Shown here one piece after another: positions 62,383 through 64,000 of a stretch of 64,000 nucleotides of DNA (its first letter is position 1; every line of letters begins with the position of its first letter). Below the pieces are notes generated by a model. That model was not told where the DNA came from. It searched no databases and saw only the letters and a program-made list of their open reading frames with translations. The position numbers and the translations under genes were made by a program. The stretch comes from a bacterium (lineage in GTDB: Bacteria > JAGOBX01), in NCBI GenBank assembly GCA_029551925.1, contig JAKPEO010000124.1, positions 1 through 64,000 on the forward strand, in the 5' to 3' direction.

Positions 62383-63101
62383 AAGAAGAAAATTTGAAAT
62401 TAGAAGAACTTACGATTTTTTTTCCATTTTATAATGAAGAGCAAAATATCGAAAATGTAGTAGAAACAGCAACTGAAAAATTGCGGAAATATGTTGATTT
62501 TGACTATTTGGAAATGATATTGGTTAATGACGGGTCAAAAGACAAAACCGGCGAATTAGCTGATAAATTATCAAAAAAATATTCTTTTATAAAAGTAATA
62601 CATCACAATATCAATAAGGGCTATGGCGCGGCATTAATTTCTGGCTATACAAACGCTACAAAAAAATATATTTTTTATACTGATGGCGACGGACAATTTG
62701 ATATCGATGAAATTAAATTATTAATACCGTATTTGAAAGATTATGATGTTATTACTGGTTATCGCAAAAAACGTATTGATCCTACGCATAGATTAGTAAT
62801 TGCTTTCTTTTTTAATTTATTAATGAAAATTGTTTTTAAAGTTAAAGTGCGCGATGTTGACTGCGCTTTTAAATTAATAAAAAAAGATGTTTTAAAAGAT
62901 ATTCATTTAGAGAGTCAAGGCGCATTCATTGATGCGGAATTATTGATAAAAGCAGGCAAACAAAATTTTAAAATTATAGAAGTAGGAGTTACTCATTATC
63001 CTCGTAAATTCGGCGAAGCTACTGGCTCGAATCTATTAGTCATCACACGCGCGTTTTTTGAAATATTATATAATTTTTATTATTTTTATCTAAAAAAATA
63101 A
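62379..63101 (+). CDS. GT2 family glycosyltransferase (polyprenol-phosphate sugar transferase-like)
   Basis: A 240-residue GT-A enzyme. It has FFPFYNEEQNIENVV, the nucleotide site ILVNDGSKDKTGEL, NKGYGAALISGYTNA, the metal motif DGDGQFDIDE, and RDVDCAFKLIKKDV. This resembles the dolichol/polyprenol-phosphate mannose or glucose synthase group, which makes lipid-linked sugars for later membrane transferases. There are no extra C-terminal transmembrane helices. It ends one base before the convergent membrane-protein gene. Confidence 0.9.
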   Translation: MKEENLKLEELTIFFPFYNEEQNIENVVETATEKLRKYVDFDYLEMILVNDGSKDKTGELADKLSKKYSFIKVIHHNINKGYGAALISGYTNATKKYIFYTDGDGQFDIDEIKLLIPYLKDYDVITGYRKKRIDPTHRLVIAFFFNLLMKIVFKVKVRDVDCAFKLIKKDVLKDIHLESQGAFIDAELLIKAGKQNFKIIEVGVTHYPRKFGEATGSNLLVITRAFFEILYNFYYFYLKK

Positions 63102-64000
63102 TTAGCGTTTTGTAAATACAAGAAAATACGAATCTTCATAATCAACTAAATATTTTGGATTAGCTAATAATTCCTGAATTATTTTTTTTTCGCCCGCATC
63201 TCGTAATAAATTTTTGTCGATTATCAATAATTCCGCTTTATCATAAAAATGCGGAAAAGAATATAAAATTTCATAGTTTGTAAAATATATCGAATATTTA
63301 TCAGAAACGCAAACGCTTTTAAAATTTAGATTATTAAATTTTCTAATTGTTTTTTTTGCTTGGATTTTGTAATCATTAATTTTTGAACAATTTCTTATGC
63401 TATTATACTGACGGCTGAATAGTCCCGGACTATAATTATAGTAATTTAAAAATAAAATTAAAATTATAGGAATTAAAAATTTTTTTTGTGTTAATAAGAA
63501 ATTTGTTTTATATTTAATAATAGTATCTACCGCTGCAATAAATAAAGCAACATTAATCGGAGTTGCATAGGATACGCGAATATCATATAATGCTGGAAAC
63601 ATTGAAAAAAAACCAATACAAAATAAAGGCAGCGCAGCAACAGAAATTTTATTTGATAACGGCAAAAATAAAAACGAACCAATCAAACTAAAAAAATAAA
63701 ATATTTTCTCGCGGATAAATATAACTTTTATTACTCTATTAAATTTTAAAAAAAAATTAATAATTACTTTTTTGAGATTATCGTCCAAATAGCCATAAAA
63801 TAATGTAAATTCGTGATTTATAGCGAAATTTGAATATTTAGGAATTAGATAAAAAAACTGCATGCAAAAATAAAATAAGAATATTAACGATAATACCAAA
63901 TATTTTTTTGCGTATTTGTTGTTTAGAAAAAAAATGAATAACAAAATTGCAAGCGTTAATGCTAAAAATTCTTGGGATATTGCTATTAAGACAGCAAAGA
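63102..64000 (-). CDS. Polytopic membrane protein, partial (DUF2079-like)
   Basis: The frame stays open to the right edge, so at least 299 C-terminal residues are in the window and the 5' part is missing. About seven hydrophobic helices are visible, with QEFLALTLAILLFIFFLNNK near the edge, then FSMFPALYDIRVSYATPINVALFIAAVD, and a soluble end with DKYSIYFTNYEILYSFPHFYD. The layout resembles DUF2079-type proteins and GT39-like transferases. Beside a polyprenol-phosphate sugar transferase this would fit a membrane glycosyltransferase, but that is inference. Confidence 0.65.
   Translation of the reverse strand, partial: FAVLIAISQEFLALTLAILLFIFFLNNKYAKKYLVLSLIFLFYFCMQFFYLIPKYSNFAINHEFTLFYGYLDDNLKKVIINFFLKFNRVIKVIFIREKIFYFFSLIGSFLFLPLSNKISVAALPLFCIGFFSMFPALYDIRVSYATPINVALFIAAVDTIIKYKTNFLLTQKKFLIPIILILFLNYYNYSPGLFSRQYNSIRNCSKINDYKIQAKKTIRKFNNLNFKSVCVSDKYSIYFTNYEILYSFPHFYDKAELLIIDKNLLRDAGEKKIIQELLANPKYLVDYEDSYFLVFTKR

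Overview
The window is strongly AT-rich DNA from a diderm (Gram-negative-type) bacterium. The evidence is an outer-membrane-type beta-barrel protein ending in Phe, several lipoproteins, lgt and lspA, mltG, and O-antigen-type sugar genes (rfbB, gmd). TGA works as a normal stop here: at least eight gene pairs share an ATGA stop/start overlap. Other lineage hints are GlnRS, a split glycine decarboxylase, two type IV pseudopilins, a TPR protein with a C-terminal Ser/Thr kinase, c-di-GMP proteins and a SUV3-like helicase. I cannot name the phylum; the mix fits an uncultured or poorly sampled lineage. There is no rRNA, prophage, CRISPR array or replication origin.

Layout. 1-763: decayed IS256-type transposase end and other debris. 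764-10629 (minus): a repeat-rich surface protein with a C1q/TNF-like end, then a MASE3 histidine kinase, rfbB, a MurC-like ligase, an outer-membrane protein and a REC-REC-GAF-GGDEF protein. 11013-12245 (plus): an MFS transporter. 12344-18697 (minus): a YdjM-like membrane protein, rsmA, the TPR kinase and a periplasmic TPR/coiled-coil protein. 18911-19905 (minus): two pseudopilins. 20115-25981 (minus): a STAS/anti-sigma/histidine-kinase module, a DNA glycosylase, rmuC, trpF and a PDZ lipoprotein. 26066-27938 (plus): a B12-radical SAM protein and panD. 28155-31077 (minus): yjbQ and a cation/proton antiporter. 31204-37061 (plus): an EF-G-like GTPase, gcvPA-gcvPB and a CDF transporter. tRNA-Phe (minus) is followed by a plus operon of glnS, an S55 peptidase-domain protein, a beta-propeller protein, the NAD(P)HX repair enzyme and a small anchored protein (37434-45175). 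45166-52628 (minus): one long cluster headed by tRNA-Arg: gmd, a cNMP-binding protein, a DUF4254 protein, a lipoprotein, lspA, lgt, an XRE regulator and the SUV3-like helicase. 52845-53219: PilZ protein. 53254-60860 (minus): an overlapping cluster of a WecA/MraY-type transferase, a TPR lipoprotein, an MA-type peptidase lipoprotein, ruvX, mltG, an MFS permease and a ROK kinase. 60928-64000: a truncated radical SAM gene beside a GC-rich structured junction, a methyltransferase, a GT2 glycosyltransferase and the end of a polytopic membrane protein.

Themes: envelope building (lipoprotein processing, peptidoglycan, surface sugars), signalling (two histidine kinases, c-di-GMP synthesis and reception, partner switching, Ser/Thr kinase) and housekeeping translation genes. 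I did not find a clear new defence or mobile system. The most unusual items are the apparent ATT start of the S55 gene, the SUV3-like helicase at the end of a tRNA-headed envelope operon, the TPR transmembrane kinase, the degenerate receiver on the partner-switch kinase, the non-canonical P-loop of the MurC-like ligase, and the truncated radical SAM gene with its GC-rich junction.
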